Shown here one piece after another: positions 25,254-34,843 of a stretch of DNA of 64,000 nucleotides. Positions within the stretch are counted from its first letter, which is position 1, and the number at the start of each line of letters is the position of its first letter. Source of the DNA: Gemmatimonadota bacterium (GTDB taxonomy: Bacteria; Gemmatimonadota; Gemmatimonadetes; Palauibacterales; Palauibacteraceae); the NCBI GenBank assembly GCA_022826685.1, contig JAJDUL010000015.1, forward strand, positions 55,667 to 119,666. Reading direction: 5' to 3'. Position numbers and translations under genes: made by a program. Under the pieces are notes generated by a model. It was not told where the DNA came from, did no database searches, and saw only the letters and a program-made list of their open reading frames with translations.

Positions 25254-26740
25254 GCCAGGCGCTCCAGGCGCAGTTGCCGGTCCTGCAGGTCGTCATCCCG
25301 CTTCTCGCGGCGCCGCTCTGTATCATCCTGCGGCGCCGCTCGCTGGTTCTCCCGTTCGCGACGGGCGTGTGCTGGCTCACCTTCCTGGTCTCCGTCTTCC
25401 TCCTCGGCGACGTGCTCGAGGCGGGCGTCATCAGCTACGAGCTGGGAGGCTGGGCGGCACCGTGGGGGATCGAGTACAGAGTCGACGCGCTCGCCGCCTT
25501 CGTCCTCCTCTTCGTGTCCGGGATCGCCGCCCTCGTCCTGACCTGGGCGCCGCGCAGCCTCACCGACGAGATTCCGGCCAGCCGGCATTATCTCTTCTGC
25601 ACCCTCTATCTCCTCTGCGTCACGGGGCTGCTCGGCATCGCGATCACCGGGGACCTGTTCAACGTCTTCGTCTTCCTCGAGGTCTCGGCGCTTTCGTCCT
25701 ACGCACTCATCGCCCTCGGGGGTCGCCGGCAGGCGTTGCCCGCGGCGTTCCAGTACCTGGTGATGGGCACGATCGGGGCCACGTTCATCCTCATCGGCAT
25801 CGGCCTCATGTACCAGATGACGGGGACGCTGAACATGGCGGACATGGCGGAGCGGCTTCCCGCCGTGGAAGGCGTGCGGACCGCCCTCGTCGCCTTCGGC
25901 TTCCTCACCGTCGGGATCGCGCTCAAGATGGCGCTTTTCCCGCTCCACGTCTGGCTCCCGAACGCCTACGCGTACGCGCCATCGGTGGTGAGCGCCTTCA
26001 TCGCGGCCACGGCCACGAAGGTCTCCGTCTACATCCTGCTGCGCTTCATGTTCAGCGTGTTCGGCCTCGAGTTCTCGTTCGAACAACTCGGACTCGGACG
26101 CGCGCTCATGCCGCTGGCTCTGGCCGGGATCTTCGTCGCCTCCACGGTGGCGATCTTCCAGCGCAACGTGAAACGCATGCTCGCCTACTCCTCGGTCGCG
26201 CAGATCGGCTACATGGTGCTCGGCATCAGCTTCGCGACCGCGACGGGGCTCACGGGCGGCATCGTCCATCTGTTCAACCACGCGCTCATCAAGGGCGGGC
26301 TCTTCATGGCGATGGGGTGCGTGATGCTGCGGCTGCACTCGGTCGACCTCGATGAAATGGCCGGGATCGGGCGCGCGATGCCGTGGACGATGGCCGCGTG
26401 GGCCCTCGGGGGTCTCGGCCTCATCGGGGTGCCCGCGACGGCCGGCTTCATCAGCAAGTGGTACCTGATCCAGGCCGCGCTGGAACAGAACAGCCTCGTC
26501 GTCGCCGTCCTCCTGCTCCTCAGTTCGCTCCTCGCGCTCGTCTACGTGTGGCGCGTGGTCGAGACGGCCTTCTTCCACGAACCGAGCGCGCGGGCCCGCG
26601 AGGCGCGCGAGGCGCCGCTCGCCATGCTCCTTCCGACCTGGGTGCTGCTCGGGGCGACGGTGTTCTTCGGCATCTACACCCATTACTCGGCGGGCGTGGC
26701 GGAGCAGGCGGCCGAGGCCGTGCTGCGGGGGCTCCAGTGA
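25250..26740 (+). CDS. mrpD: Mrp-type Na+/H+ antiporter subunit D (first copy)
   Basis: A 496-residue homologue of the antiporter-like complex I subunits, about 14 helices. Conserved features are VFVFLEVSALSSYALIALGG (TM5 glutamate), FGFLTVGIALKMALFPLHVW with LPNAYAYAPSVVSAFIAATA (TM7-8 lysine and proton-path motif), KRMLAYSSVAQIGYMVLG and MAGIGRAMPWTMAAW. It is the most typical MrpD of the three in this cluster. Confidence 0.92.
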   Translation: MSQALQAQLPVLQVVIPLLAAPLCIILRRRSLVLPFATGVCWLTFLVSVFLLGDVLEAGVISYELGGWAAPWGIEYRVDALAAFVLLFVSGIAALVLTWAPRSLTDEIPASRHYLFCTLYLLCVTGLLGIAITGDLFNVFVFLEVSALSSYALIALGGRRQALPAAFQYLVMGTIGATFILIGIGLMYQMTGTLNMADMAERLPAVEGVRTALVAFGFLTVGIALKMALFPLHVWLPNAYAYAPSVVSAFIAATATKVSVYILLRFMFSVFGLEFSFEQLGLGRALMPLALAGIFVASTVAIFQRNVKRMLAYSSVAQIGYMVLGISFATATGLTGGIVHLFNHALIKGGLFMAMGCVMLRLHSVDLDEMAGIGRAMPWTMAAWALGGLGLIGVPATAGFISKWYLIQAALEQNSLVVAVLLLLSSLLALVYVWRVVETAFFHEPSARAREAREAPLAMLLPTWVLLGATVFFGIYTHYSAGVAEQAAEAVLRGLQ

Positions 26741-28203
26741 GCGGATTCGTGCCGCTGCACCTGGCGCTGGTCATCCCCCTCGCCGGTGCGGTGCTCATCG
26801 CCCTGTTCGGCCGGTGGCCCAACGTGCGGGAAGCGGTGACGCTCGCGACCGGCGCCGCGCTCTTCTGGTTCGTGACATCGCTGCTGCCGCACGTCCTCGC
26901 CGGCGCGACCCCCGGCGTCCTGCTGGTGCGGCTCCTCCCCGGAGGCCTCTCCCTCGTGCTCCGGCTGGAGCCCCTCGGCATGCTCTTCGCCCTGGTGGCT
27001 TCCGGGCTCTGGATCGTCACTTCGGTCTACTCGATCGGCTACATGCGGGGACACGGGGAGGCGCACCAGACGCGGTTCTACGTCTGCTTCGCGGTCTCCA
27101 TCTGCGCCGCCATGGGCGTGGCGCTCGCGGGCAACCTGCTCACGCTGTTCCTCTTCTACGAGGTCCTGACGCTCTCGACCTACCCGCTCGTCTCGCACCA
27201 CGGGACGCGGAAGGCGATGAAGGGCGCCCGCACGTATCTGGGGATCCTCGTCACCACGTCCGTCGCGTTCCTCCTCCTCGCGGTCGCGTGGACGTGGGTC
27301 CTTTCGGGCACGCTCGACTTCCGCGTCGGGGGCATCCTGGCCGGGCGGGCGGAGGACGGCGTCCTCCTCGTCCTGCTCGCGCTCTTCGTCTTCGGGACGG
27401 GGAAGGCCGCCCTCATGCCGGTCCACCGCTGGCTTCCCGCCGCCATGGTGGCGCCGACGCCGGTGAGCGCGCTCCTCCACGCGGTCGCGGTCGTGAAGGC
27501 CGGCGTGTTCACGATCATGAAGGTCGTCATCTACATCTTCGGCCTCGATCTGCTGACCACGACGGGGATCAGCGTCTGGCTCATGTACGCCGCCGGCTTC
27601 ACCGTCATCGCGGGCTCGCTCGTCGCCATGGCGCAGGACAACCTGAAGCGGCGCCTCGCCTACTCCACGGTGAGCCAGCTCTCCTACATCGTCCTCGGGG
27701 CGGCGCTCGCGAACACCTGGGGCGTGGTCGGCGGCAGCATGCACATCGCGATGCACGCGTTCGGCAAGATCACTCTCTTCTTCTGCGCCGGCGCGATCTA
27801 CGTCGCGGCGCACAAGACGGAGATCGGCGACATGCGCGGGCTGGGCCGCGCGATGCCGATCACGATGGCGGCGTTTCTCATCGGGGCCCTCAGCGTCATC
27901 GGCGTCCCGCCGCTCGGCGGGAGCTGGAGCAAGTGGTATCTCGCGCTCGGTGCGCTCGACGCCGGGCAGATGCTGTTCGTCGCCGTCCTCATGGTCAGTT
28001 CGCTGCTGAACATCGCGTACCTCGTGCCGATCCCCATCCGGGCGTTCTTCTCGAAACCCGCCGACGGGTCGGACCCGCCGCGCTTCAAGGAGGCGCCGGC
28101 GTTCTGCGTCGCGGCGCTCTCGTTCACGGCGCTCGGCTGCATCGTCCTCTTCTTCCTCGCGGACGATGTGTATCGCCTGCTCGTCCCCCTGGGCGGAGGG
28201 TAG
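26737..28203 (+). CDS. Mrp/complex I antiporter-like subunit (second MrpD-like copy)
   Basis: GTG at 26737 (GTGA overlap with mrpD) gives 488 residues. Motifs are GNLLTLFLFYEVLTLSTYPL (glutamate helix), GKAALMPVHRWLPAAMVAPT with PVSALLHAVAVVKAGVFTI, and KRRLAYSTVSQLSYIVLGAA. VHRWLPAAMVAPTPVSALLH is closer to NuoL/MrpA than to typical MrpD, so it may replace the N-terminal half of MrpA missing from this cluster. Confidence 0.85.
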   Translation: MSGFVPLHLALVIPLAGAVLIALFGRWPNVREAVTLATGAALFWFVTSLLPHVLAGATPGVLLVRLLPGGLSLVLRLEPLGMLFALVASGLWIVTSVYSIGYMRGHGEAHQTRFYVCFAVSICAAMGVALAGNLLTLFLFYEVLTLSTYPLVSHHGTRKAMKGARTYLGILVTTSVAFLLLAVAWTWVLSGTLDFRVGGILAGRAEDGVLLVLLALFVFGTGKAALMPVHRWLPAAMVAPTPVSALLHAVAVVKAGVFTIMKVVIYIFGLDLLTTTGISVWLMYAAGFTVIAGSLVAMAQDNLKRRLAYSTVSQLSYIVLGAALANTWGVVGGSMHIAMHAFGKITLFFCAGAIYVAAHKTEIGDMRGLGRAMPITMAAFLIGALSVIGVPPLGGSWSKWYLALGALDAGQMLFVAVLMVSSLLNIAYLVPIPIRAFFSKPADGSDPPRFKEAPAFCVAALSFTALGCIVLFFLADDVYRLLVPLGGG

Positions 28204-28206
28204 ACC

Positions 28207-28518
28207 ATGGCCTCTGACAAGCGCGACATGGGAGAACAGGTGAAGGATCGGGGCAGGCACTACTTCGACGACCCGAAGCGCTGGAAGCGCCTGATCGCGA
28301 TCCTCATCGTCGTTTGCGCCGTCGTCTTCGCGCTCGACATCGCGAACCCGATCCTCTACAGAATGACAGGCTTCGAGTTGCGCCACCCGGAGCGCAACTG
28401 GGAGGGTTTCCCCGAGTTCTACGCCGTTTACGGGTTCCTCGCCTATACGGCGATCGTCTACACGGCGAAACTGCTCCGTAAGGGCGTGATGCGGGACGAG
28501 GACTACTATGATCGGTAG
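28207..28518 (+). CDS. Small two-helix membrane protein of the Mrp cluster
   Basis: A 103-residue protein not recognised as any canonical Mrp subunit. It has a charged N-terminus with FDDPKRWKRL, a helix LIAILIVVCAVVFALDI, a periplasmic loop and a second helix FYAVYGFLAYTAIVYTA. It is embedded between two antiporter-like subunits and overlaps the next by 11 nt, so it is probably an accessory subunit. Confidence 0.75.
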   Translation: MASDKRDMGEQVKDRGRHYFDDPKRWKRLIAILIVVCAVVFALDIANPILYRMTGFELRHPERNWEGFPEFYAVYGFLAYTAIVYTAKLLRKGVMRDEDYYDR

Positions 28519-30235
28519 CCTCCCTCCCGCGGCGGTGATGATCCTCGGGGCGCTCTTCGTGCCCCTGCTTCGGGGTCGTGCGCGCACGGGCTGGGTCCTT
28601 CTCCTGCCCATCGCGAGCCTCGCCGCGCTTCTTGCGCTCGGGGAAGGAGAGTTCGGGCAGGTCTCGATCTTCTCCTACGAGCTGACTCTTGTCCGCATCG
28701 ACGGGCTGAGCCGGATCTTCGGCTGGCTCTTCCACATCGCCGCCTTCATCGGGCTCATCTTCGCCCGGCGCGGGGGAAGTGCGCTCGAGGACGCCTCGGC
28801 GCTGGTCTATGCGGGCGCCGCGGTGGGAGCGGTCGGGGCGGGCGACCTGATCACGCTCTTCGTGTTCTGGGAACTCCTGGCGCTGAGTTCCGTCTTCCTC
28901 GTGTGGGCGCGCGGAACAGAACGGTCGTACCGGGCGGGCATCCGCTACCTCATCATCCAGGTCGGGTCGGGCGTCATCCTGCTCGCCGGGATCATCGCCC
29001 ACGCGCGCGCCACGGGGTCGGTCGCCTTCGACCACCTGGGGACGGAGACGCTGGGCACGAAGCTGATCCTGCTCGGAATCGGGATCAAGGCGGCCTTCCC
29101 GCTGCTCCACAACTGGCTCACCGACGCCTATCCGGAGGCCACGTACAGCGGGGCCGTCTTCCTGAGCGCCTTCACGACGAAGGTCGCCGTCTACGCCCTC
29201 GCGCGAGGGTACGCGGGCACGGACCTGCTGATCTGGGTCGGCGTCGTGATGACGATGTTCCCGATCTTCTACGCCGTGATCGAGAACGATCTGCGCCGGG
29301 TGCTCGGCTACAGCATGATCAACCAGATCGGCTTCATGGTGTGCGGCGTCGGGATCGGCACCGAGATGGCCGTGAATGGAGCGGTGGCCCACGCCTTCAA
29401 CGACGTGCTCTTCAAGGGGCTCCTCTTCATGTCGACGGGGGCGCTGCTCTATCGCGCGGGGACGACGAAGTGCAGCGAGCTGGGCGGCCTCTACAAGAGC
29501 ATGCCGAAGACGGCGGGCCTGTGCATCGTCGGTGCGGCCTCCATCTCCGCCTTCCCGCTCTTCAGCGGGTTCGTGAGCAAGTCGATGGTGATGGCGGCCG
29601 CGCTGGAGCAGAACCTCGACGTCGTGTGGCTCTTCCTCCTCTTCGCATCGGCCGGCGTGCTCCATCACGCGGGAATCAAGATCCCGTTCTACGGCTTCTT
29701 CGGCCCCGATTCCGGGATCCGCACGAAGGAGGCGCCCACGAGCATGCTCATCGCGATGGGGATGGCGGCCTTCCTGTGCGTCTTCAACGGAACATTCCCG
29801 ACCCTGTTCCTGTATCCGAACCTGCCGTACGAGGTGACGTACGTGCCGTTCACCTCCGCGCACGTGATCAGCCAGCTGCAGCTCCTCTTCTTCGCCGTCC
29901 TGGCCTTCGTGTGGCTCAGGCTGTCGGACCGCGAACCGCACGAGCTGCCCTCGACGAACCTCGATGCCGACTGGTTCTATCGCCGCTTCGGCAAGGGCCT
30001 GGCGCTCGCGGCCGGGGGCGTTACGTCGCGGCTGCGGGATGCCGTCGCGGCGCGCTCCGTGGCCGCGGCCGGCAGCGCGATCGGGTCGGCGCGGCGCTAC
30101 ATGGGCCCGACCGGCGTGCTGGGGCGCACCTGGCCCACGGGCACCAACGTCATCTGGGTCGCCATCCTGCTGCTGGTGTTCCTGCTCCTCTACTATGCGA
30201 GCACGCCTGTCACGAGCGCCCCGCCGCCGCCATGA
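28508..30235 (+). CDS. Mrp/complex I antiporter-like subunit (third MrpD-like copy)
   Basis: A 575-residue antiporter-like subunit. LITLFVFWELLALSSVFLVW carries the TM5 glutamate, LGIGIKAAFPLLHNWLTDAY with PEATYSGAVFLSAFTTKVA is the lysine/proton-path block, and LRRVLGYSMINQIGFMVCGV follows. An extra region of about 75 residues and a final helix (VIWVAILLLVFLLLYYA) extend it beyond MrpD. It closes the antiporter run and overlaps the thioesterase gene by 4 nt. Confidence 0.87.
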   Translation: MIGSLPPAAVMILGALFVPLLRGRARTGWVLLLPIASLAALLALGEGEFGQVSIFSYELTLVRIDGLSRIFGWLFHIAAFIGLIFARRGGSALEDASALVYAGAAVGAVGAGDLITLFVFWELLALSSVFLVWARGTERSYRAGIRYLIIQVGSGVILLAGIIAHARATGSVAFDHLGTETLGTKLILLGIGIKAAFPLLHNWLTDAYPEATYSGAVFLSAFTTKVAVYALARGYAGTDLLIWVGVVMTMFPIFYAVIENDLRRVLGYSMINQIGFMVCGVGIGTEMAVNGAVAHAFNDVLFKGLLFMSTGALLYRAGTTKCSELGGLYKSMPKTAGLCIVGAASISAFPLFSGFVSKSMVMAAALEQNLDVVWLFLLFASAGVLHHAGIKIPFYGFFGPDSGIRTKEAPTSMLIAMGMAAFLCVFNGTFPTLFLYPNLPYEVTYVPFTSAHVISQLQLLFFAVLAFVWLRLSDREPHELPSTNLDADWFYRRFGKGLALAAGGVTSRLRDAVAARSVAAAGSAIGSARRYMGPTGVLGRTWPTGTNVIWVAILLLVFLLLYYASTPVTSAPPPP

Positions 30236-30675
30236 CGACGTCAGGCACGGCGCGGACCGACGGGGTTCGGGATTCGAGCGCCTGGGCCCTGATCGAGTCC
30301 ATCCTCGCCGGCCAGGAGGCGATCGTCGCACTCGGCGTCACGCTCGAGGACCTGGGCGAGGACACGGCGGTCCTCAGGATGGCCAAACAGCCTGAGCTGA
30401 CGCGCGGCGACGGCACGATCTATCACGGCGGTCCGATCGCGTCGCTGATCGACATTGCCGGGGACATGGTCGTCGCGGTGCGGGCCGGAGGCGGCGTCCC
30501 GACGATCTCGCTGCGGGTCGACTACCTCCGTCCCTGCACGGGCCCGTACCTGCTGGCCACGGCCCGCCTGCGGCGTTACGGCCGTACGATCTCGGTGTCC
30601 GACGTCGATGTGCACGACGACCAGGGGCGCCTCTGCGCGGTGGGACGCGGGACCTACTCATCGCTCGTAGGCTGA
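30232..30675 (+). CDS. PaaI-family hotdog thioesterase
   Basis: A 147-residue hotdog protein of the PaaI group. DGTIYHGGPIASLIDIAGDM is the catalytic block (HGG and Asp), followed by TISLRVDYLRPC. It probably hydrolyses an acyl- or aryl-CoA; the substrate is not readable. ATG at 30232 overlaps the last antiporter gene by 4 nt. It may act with the acyl-CoA synthetase at 33.2 kb. Confidence 0.85.
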   Translation: MTTSGTARTDGVRDSSAWALIESILAGQEAIVALGVTLEDLGEDTAVLRMAKQPELTRGDGTIYHGGPIASLIDIAGDMVVAVRAGGGVPTISLRVDYLRPCTGPYLLATARLRRYGRTISVSDVDVHDDQGRLCAVGRGTYSSLVG

Positions 30676-30679
30676 CGCG

Positions 30680-31690
30680 GTGAAGGCGGTCCTCTACGAC
30701 GCTCACGGCGACGTCGACGAACTCTACGTGGGTGAGGCTCCGGACCCGGAACCCGCTGCCGGGGAGGCCCGGGTCCGGATCCGGGGCTGCGGACTTAACG
30801 GCTTCGATCCGATGATGCTCGGCGGCACGACGGGGCTGCGGGTTCCGCTCCCCATGACGCCGTGCGGCGACGCGGCGGGTGAGATCGCGGGCTTCGGCCC
30901 CGGGACGGACGCGGCCGGACGGCGCGTCGGGGACCGCGTCATGATCGACCCGTTGATCGCGAGTCGCGGCATGCTGGGCGAGAAGTCTGCGGGCGCGGCC
31001 TCCGAGTACCTCGCCGTCCCGCTCGAAAATCTGCTGCCGATTCCGGACGGCGTCTCGTTCGAGCAGGCGGCCGCCCTCCCGGTCGCGTACGGTACCGCCC
31101 TGCGCATGATCGAGGACCGCGCCCGCGTGCGGCCGGGCGAGACGGTGCTGATCCTGGGTGCGACGGGTGGCGTGGGCTGTTGCTGCGTCCAGCTCTGCAA
31201 GCGAATCGGGGCGCGGGTCATCGCCACCGGCGGTTCGCGCTGGAAGCTGGAACGGCTCCGTGCGCTGGGTGCGGACCATGTGCTGCCCTCGGACTCCACC
31301 GAGCTGGTGAGGCAGGTGAGGGAGATCGCGGGCCGGCCCCGCTACCACGAAGCCGACGCAGGCGGCGTGGACGTCGTGATCAACTACATCGGCGGGGCCA
31401 CGTGGGCCGCCAGCCTCAAGACGCTGCGCTTCCAGGGCCGCATGGTCACCTGCGGGGCGACCGCCGGCTACGACCCGCGCACCGACATCCGCTACATCTG
31501 GAGCTTCGAGCAGTCGATCATCGGATCGGACGGATGGAGTCGCGAGGGGCTGACGCGTCTGCTCGACATGGTGGCCGACGGCGAACTCGACCCGGTGATC
31601 CACGCCGTCAGGCCGATCGACGAAGTCCGCACGGCGATGCGCGAACTCATGGAGCGCGCGGTATTCGGAAAATCGATTCTGACTCCGTGA
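30680..31690 (+). CDS. Zinc-independent alcohol dehydrogenase / quinone oxidoreductase family
   Basis: A 336-residue medium-chain dehydrogenase, GTG start 4 nt after the previous stop. The N-terminal GroES-like domain has LGGTTGLRVPLPMTPCGDAA, and the Rossmann domain has VLILGATGGVGCCCVQLCKR and SRWKLERLRALGADHVLPSD. The catalytic-zinc pattern is incomplete, so quinone oxidoreductase or enoyl reductase activity is likelier than alcohol oxidation. Confidence 0.85.
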   Translation: MKAVLYDAHGDVDELYVGEAPDPEPAAGEARVRIRGCGLNGFDPMMLGGTTGLRVPLPMTPCGDAAGEIAGFGPGTDAAGRRVGDRVMIDPLIASRGMLGEKSAGAASEYLAVPLENLLPIPDGVSFEQAAALPVAYGTALRMIEDRARVRPGETVLILGATGGVGCCCVQLCKRIGARVIATGGSRWKLERLRALGADHVLPSDSTELVRQVREIAGRPRYHEADAGGVDVVINYIGGATWAASLKTLRFQGRMVTCGATAGYDPRTDIRYIWSFEQSIIGSDGWSREGLTRLLDMVADGELDPVIHAVRPIDEVRTAMRELMERAVFGKSILTP

Positions 31691-33024
31691 ACTATCCGAT
31701 CGCCCGCAAGATTCCGCGGGCGGTCCTGGATGCCGAAGCCGACCGGCTGGCGGAACTCGCCGACGCGCGCCTGCACCGGAAGCTCGGCGGCTACGCCCGC
31801 CTGGCCGGGCCGGGGTTCATGGGCGCGGCGCTCACGCTCGGCGCGGGTACGCTCACCGCCTCGATGCTGTCGGGCGCCACGTTCGGCTACCGCACCCTGT
31901 GGCTGATCTGGCTGAGCGCGGGCCTGGGCCTGTTCATGATGGCCGCGATGGCCCGCTTCACCTGCAGGGGCGGCTTCCGCGTCATCCCGGTACAGAACCG
32001 GCGTCACTCGTGGGTCATCGGGTCGCTCATGACCGGGCTCGTCGGCACGGCCGCGGTCGCCGTGATCTTCAACTTCGGCCAGGTCGCGCTCGGCACCCAT
32101 CTCATCGAGTCGCTGGCGCCGTTCGCCGGCTTCGCCTTCCCCGCCGAGTACAACTGGCTCATCTACTGCGCGGTCACGAGCTGGCTCATCCTCAGCTATG
32201 GGCGCCGGGGGGGCAGGGGGACGCGGCTCGTGGAGACGGTCATGAAGAGCGGCATCGCTGTCATGATCCTCGCCTTCGGAGCCGTCCTGCTGCTGGTGGG
32301 CGTCGACTGGGGCGCGGCGGCACGTGGCTTCTTCGTACCGTGGCTGCCCGGCGGCGGCGAGGGTCTGGACCTTTTCATCGCGTCGTCCGCGGCGGCCGTC
32401 GGTGTAATGGACTGGGTTTTCTTCCACTACGCGGGACTCGGCCGGGGCTGGGGCCGGAGGCACGAATCCCTGGCCCGTTTCGATCTGATCGCCGGGCTCT
32501 TTCTCCCGTTCGTGGTCGTCAACTTCCTCATGATCGGCGTGTTCGCCGCGACGCTGTTCCCCCAGGGGATCACGCCGGACTCGGCGCCGGAACTCGCGGC
32601 CGCGCTCATGCCGCTCCTCGGACCCACCTGGTCGCAGATCCTCTTCTACACGGGCTTCCTGGCGGTGCCGATCACGACGACGGTCGGGATGAGTCTGGCT
32701 GGAGCGATGGCGGTCCACGAGGCCTTCGGCTGGGAGCCCGACACATCGTCGTGGCGCTGGAAGGTCAGCGCGCTGCTGCCGCAGGTCGCCTTCCTCGCCG
32801 CTTGGAACGCCCGTCCGGTCTGGCTCGTGATCGCGATCGCGGCGTTCCTCTCGCTGGCGAACAACGTCGTCGGATGGTCGATGTACCTCCTGCTGAACGA
32901 CCGCGAACTCCTCGGTGCGGACCGCTGCAGGTCCTACCTCTGGAACCTCGGCATCCTTCTCCAGGTGACGCTCCTGAACGCGATCGCCGTCACGTACGTC
33001 TTCAACCGGCTGGGGTGGTGGTGA
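31687..33024 (+). CDS. NRAMP-family transporter variant
   Basis: A 445-residue membrane protein (GTGA overlap) with about eleven helices and the NRAMP opening GPGFMGAALTLGAGTLTASM followed by LSGATFGYRTLWL. The metal-binding DPGN of canonical Mn/Fe NRAMPs aligns with GAGT, and the TM6 MPHN region appears as VGVMDWVFFHYAG. The fold is therefore NRAMP-like but the site is changed, so another cation or solute is likely. The stop overlaps the next ATG by one base. Confidence 0.75.
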   Translation: MNYPIARKIPRAVLDAEADRLAELADARLHRKLGGYARLAGPGFMGAALTLGAGTLTASMLSGATFGYRTLWLIWLSAGLGLFMMAAMARFTCRGGFRVIPVQNRRHSWVIGSLMTGLVGTAAVAVIFNFGQVALGTHLIESLAPFAGFAFPAEYNWLIYCAVTSWLILSYGRRGGRGTRLVETVMKSGIAVMILAFGAVLLLVGVDWGAAARGFFVPWLPGGGEGLDLFIASSAAAVGVMDWVFFHYAGLGRGWGRRHESLARFDLIAGLFLPFVVVNFLMIGVFAATLFPQGITPDSAPELAAALMPLLGPTWSQILFYTGFLAVPITTTVGMSLAGAMAVHEAFGWEPDTSSWRWKVSALLPQVAFLAAWNARPVWLVIAIAAFLSLANNVVGWSMYLLLNDRELLGADRCRSYLWNLGILLQVTLLNAIAVTYVFNRLGWW

Positions 33025-33248
33025 TGAGCGGGGTGGACCGGCTTCTCGAACGACGCATCGGACCGTGGTCGGGACGCGTCTGGGGACTTGTCCTCAATCT
33101 GGTCGCGAATGCGGTGGCGCTGTGGGGTGTCTCGTCGGTCATGCGGACGGGGAGCGGCTGGAGCTGGATCGTTGTCGGCAGCGCGGCAACGGTCGCCTGC
33201 ATCGCCGTGCTCGCGCGCCCCGCGCGGTCCCCGGGGTCGGACGAATGA
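33024..33248 (+). CDS. Small two-helix membrane protein
   Basis: A 74-residue protein with two hydrophobic helices (VWGLVLNLVANAVALWGV and WIVVGSAATVACIAVLA) and a positively charged N-terminus. The ATG uses the last base of the NRAMP stop, and its stop overlaps the synthetase start by 4 nt, so co-translation is likely. It is unrecognised, possibly accessory to the transporter. Confidence 0.6.
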   Translation: MSGVDRLLERRIGPWSGRVWGLVLNLVANAVALWGVSSVMRTGSGWSWIVVGSAATVACIAVLARPARSPGSDE

Positions 33249-34843
33249 GCGGTGCCGGACGGACCTCCCGCTCCCTCGGCCGCGATTCCAACCTCGGATA
33301 CTGGCTCGGCGCCGCCGCCGACGCCTTCCCGGACCGGGTCGCGCTGATCGACCTTTCGCGTTCCGTCCCCCGCGAAGTCACGTACGCGGAACTCGACGAG
33401 CGGATGGATCGTGTCGCCAACCTGCTCTCCGATGCCGGCATCGGGACCGGAGACCGCTTCGCGCTGAGCGTCGGCAACCGCTTCGAGTTCGTCGAAATCC
33501 TCTTCGGAGGCATGCGCTGCGGGGCCGTCCCGGTGCCGCTCAACTTCAAGCTGTCGGAAGAGTCGCTCGCCTACATCGTGCGGGATGCCGCCTGCCGGGC
33601 CGCCTTCGTGGAGACCGCGGTTACGGAGCGCTCGGCGGCGGTCGTCGAACGGTGCGGGATCGAGAGGAGGTGGCACGTCGGCGGCGACGGCAGGAGGCGC
33701 GAGCGGAGAGGCGCCAGCTGGCTGGACTACGAGCGCGCGCTCGCGGAATCGTCGGCCCGGTTCGATCCCCCGGCCCTCGGCGCCGGCCACCCGGCGTTTC
33801 AACCCTACACGTCGGGGTCGACCGGCAGGCCCAAGGGCGTCGTCCTCTCCCACGAGGGCCAGCTCTGGTGGGTGCGCTGCCTGCGGAAGTACTGGCCCGC
33901 CGACCCCGGCGACCGGGCTCTCGTCGCCGTCCCCCTCTACCACAAGAACGCGATGGCCGGGGCAATAAAGCCCCTGCTGCAGGCCGGGGCCTCCGTCGTC
34001 GTTCTGCCCGGCTTCTCTCCGGCACCCTTCCTGCGGGCCCTCAGCGAGTACCGCTGCACGCAGGTCGGCGCCGTCCCCGCCGTGTTCGCCATGGCGCTGG
34101 ATCACATGGACCTGATCGCGGAGCTTGATTTCTCGGCGCTACGGAAGGTCACGCTGGGATCGGCTCCGGTGCAGCCCGAACTGATGTACGCGGTGGAGCG
34201 GGCGTTCGATGTCGAAGTCAGCGAGAGTTACGGGCTTACCGAGGGCGGGCCGGTCATGATCGGGCCGGCGCCCGGCGGGCGCCGGACGCCGAAGGGAAGC
34301 TGCGGCGCGGCGTGGCCCGAGGGAGAGATCAAGCTCGTGCGCGACGGCAGCGAGGACCCGGAATACGGAGAGCTTTGGGTCCGGAATCCCGGAGTCACGA
34401 CGGGCTATCACAACCTGCCTGAGGTCAACGCGGCTCGAATCCGCGACGGGTGGCTCGCCACGGGCGATCTCTTCTTCCGGGACGGGGACGGCTTCTACTA
34501 CTTCCGCGGCCGCACCGACGACATGTTCAACTCCGGCGGCGAGAACATCTATCCCAAGGAGGTGGAGGATCTGCTTCTGTCCCATCCCGACGTCCTCGAC
34601 GCGGTCGTCGTGCCCGTACCCCACGCCCTGAAGGGTGCGGTCCCGGCCGCGGCGGTCAGGCTCGGCTCGGAGGCGGGCGTCACGGCCGAATCGCTCAAGC
34701 GATACACCCTGGAGCGGGGACCCGCGTATGCGCACCCCCGGCGGATCGTCCTCCTGGAGGAGATCCCCCTCACCGGGGTGGGAAAGGTGGACCGGGCGGC
34801 GATTTTCGACGCGTTGGGACACGCGGAAGAGAACGCGGAGTGA
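33245..34843 (+). CDS. AMP-forming acyl-CoA synthetase/ligase
   Basis: Activates a carboxylic acid to acyl-AMP and then acyl-CoA (ANL family). The 532-residue product has the P-loop-like YTSGSTGRPKGVVLSHEG, ESYGLTEGGPVM, GWLATGDLFFRDGDGFYYFR with GRTDDMFNSGGENIYPKEVE, and the C-terminal catalytic lysine in LTGVGKVDRA. Substrate is not predictable; a medium/long-chain or aryl acid is plausible. The ATG at 33245 overlaps the preceding stop by 4 nt. Confidence 0.9.
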   Translation: MSGAGRTSRSLGRDSNLGYWLGAAADAFPDRVALIDLSRSVPREVTYAELDERMDRVANLLSDAGIGTGDRFALSVGNRFEFVEILFGGMRCGAVPVPLNFKLSEESLAYIVRDAACRAAFVETAVTERSAAVVERCGIERRWHVGGDGRRRERRGASWLDYERALAESSARFDPPALGAGHPAFQPYTSGSTGRPKGVVLSHEGQLWWVRCLRKYWPADPGDRALVAVPLYHKNAMAGAIKPLLQAGASVVVLPGFSPAPFLRALSEYRCTQVGAVPAVFAMALDHMDLIAELDFSALRKVTLGSAPVQPELMYAVERAFDVEVSESYGLTEGGPVMIGPAPGGRRTPKGSCGAAWPEGEIKLVRDGSEDPEYGELWVRNPGVTTGYHNLPEVNAARIRDGWLATGDLFFRDGDGFYYFRGRTDDMFNSGGENIYPKEVEDLLLSHPDVLDAVVVPVPHALKGAVPAAAVRLGSEAGVTAESLKRYTLERGPAYAHPRRIVLLEEIPLTGVGKVDRAAIFDALGHAEENAE

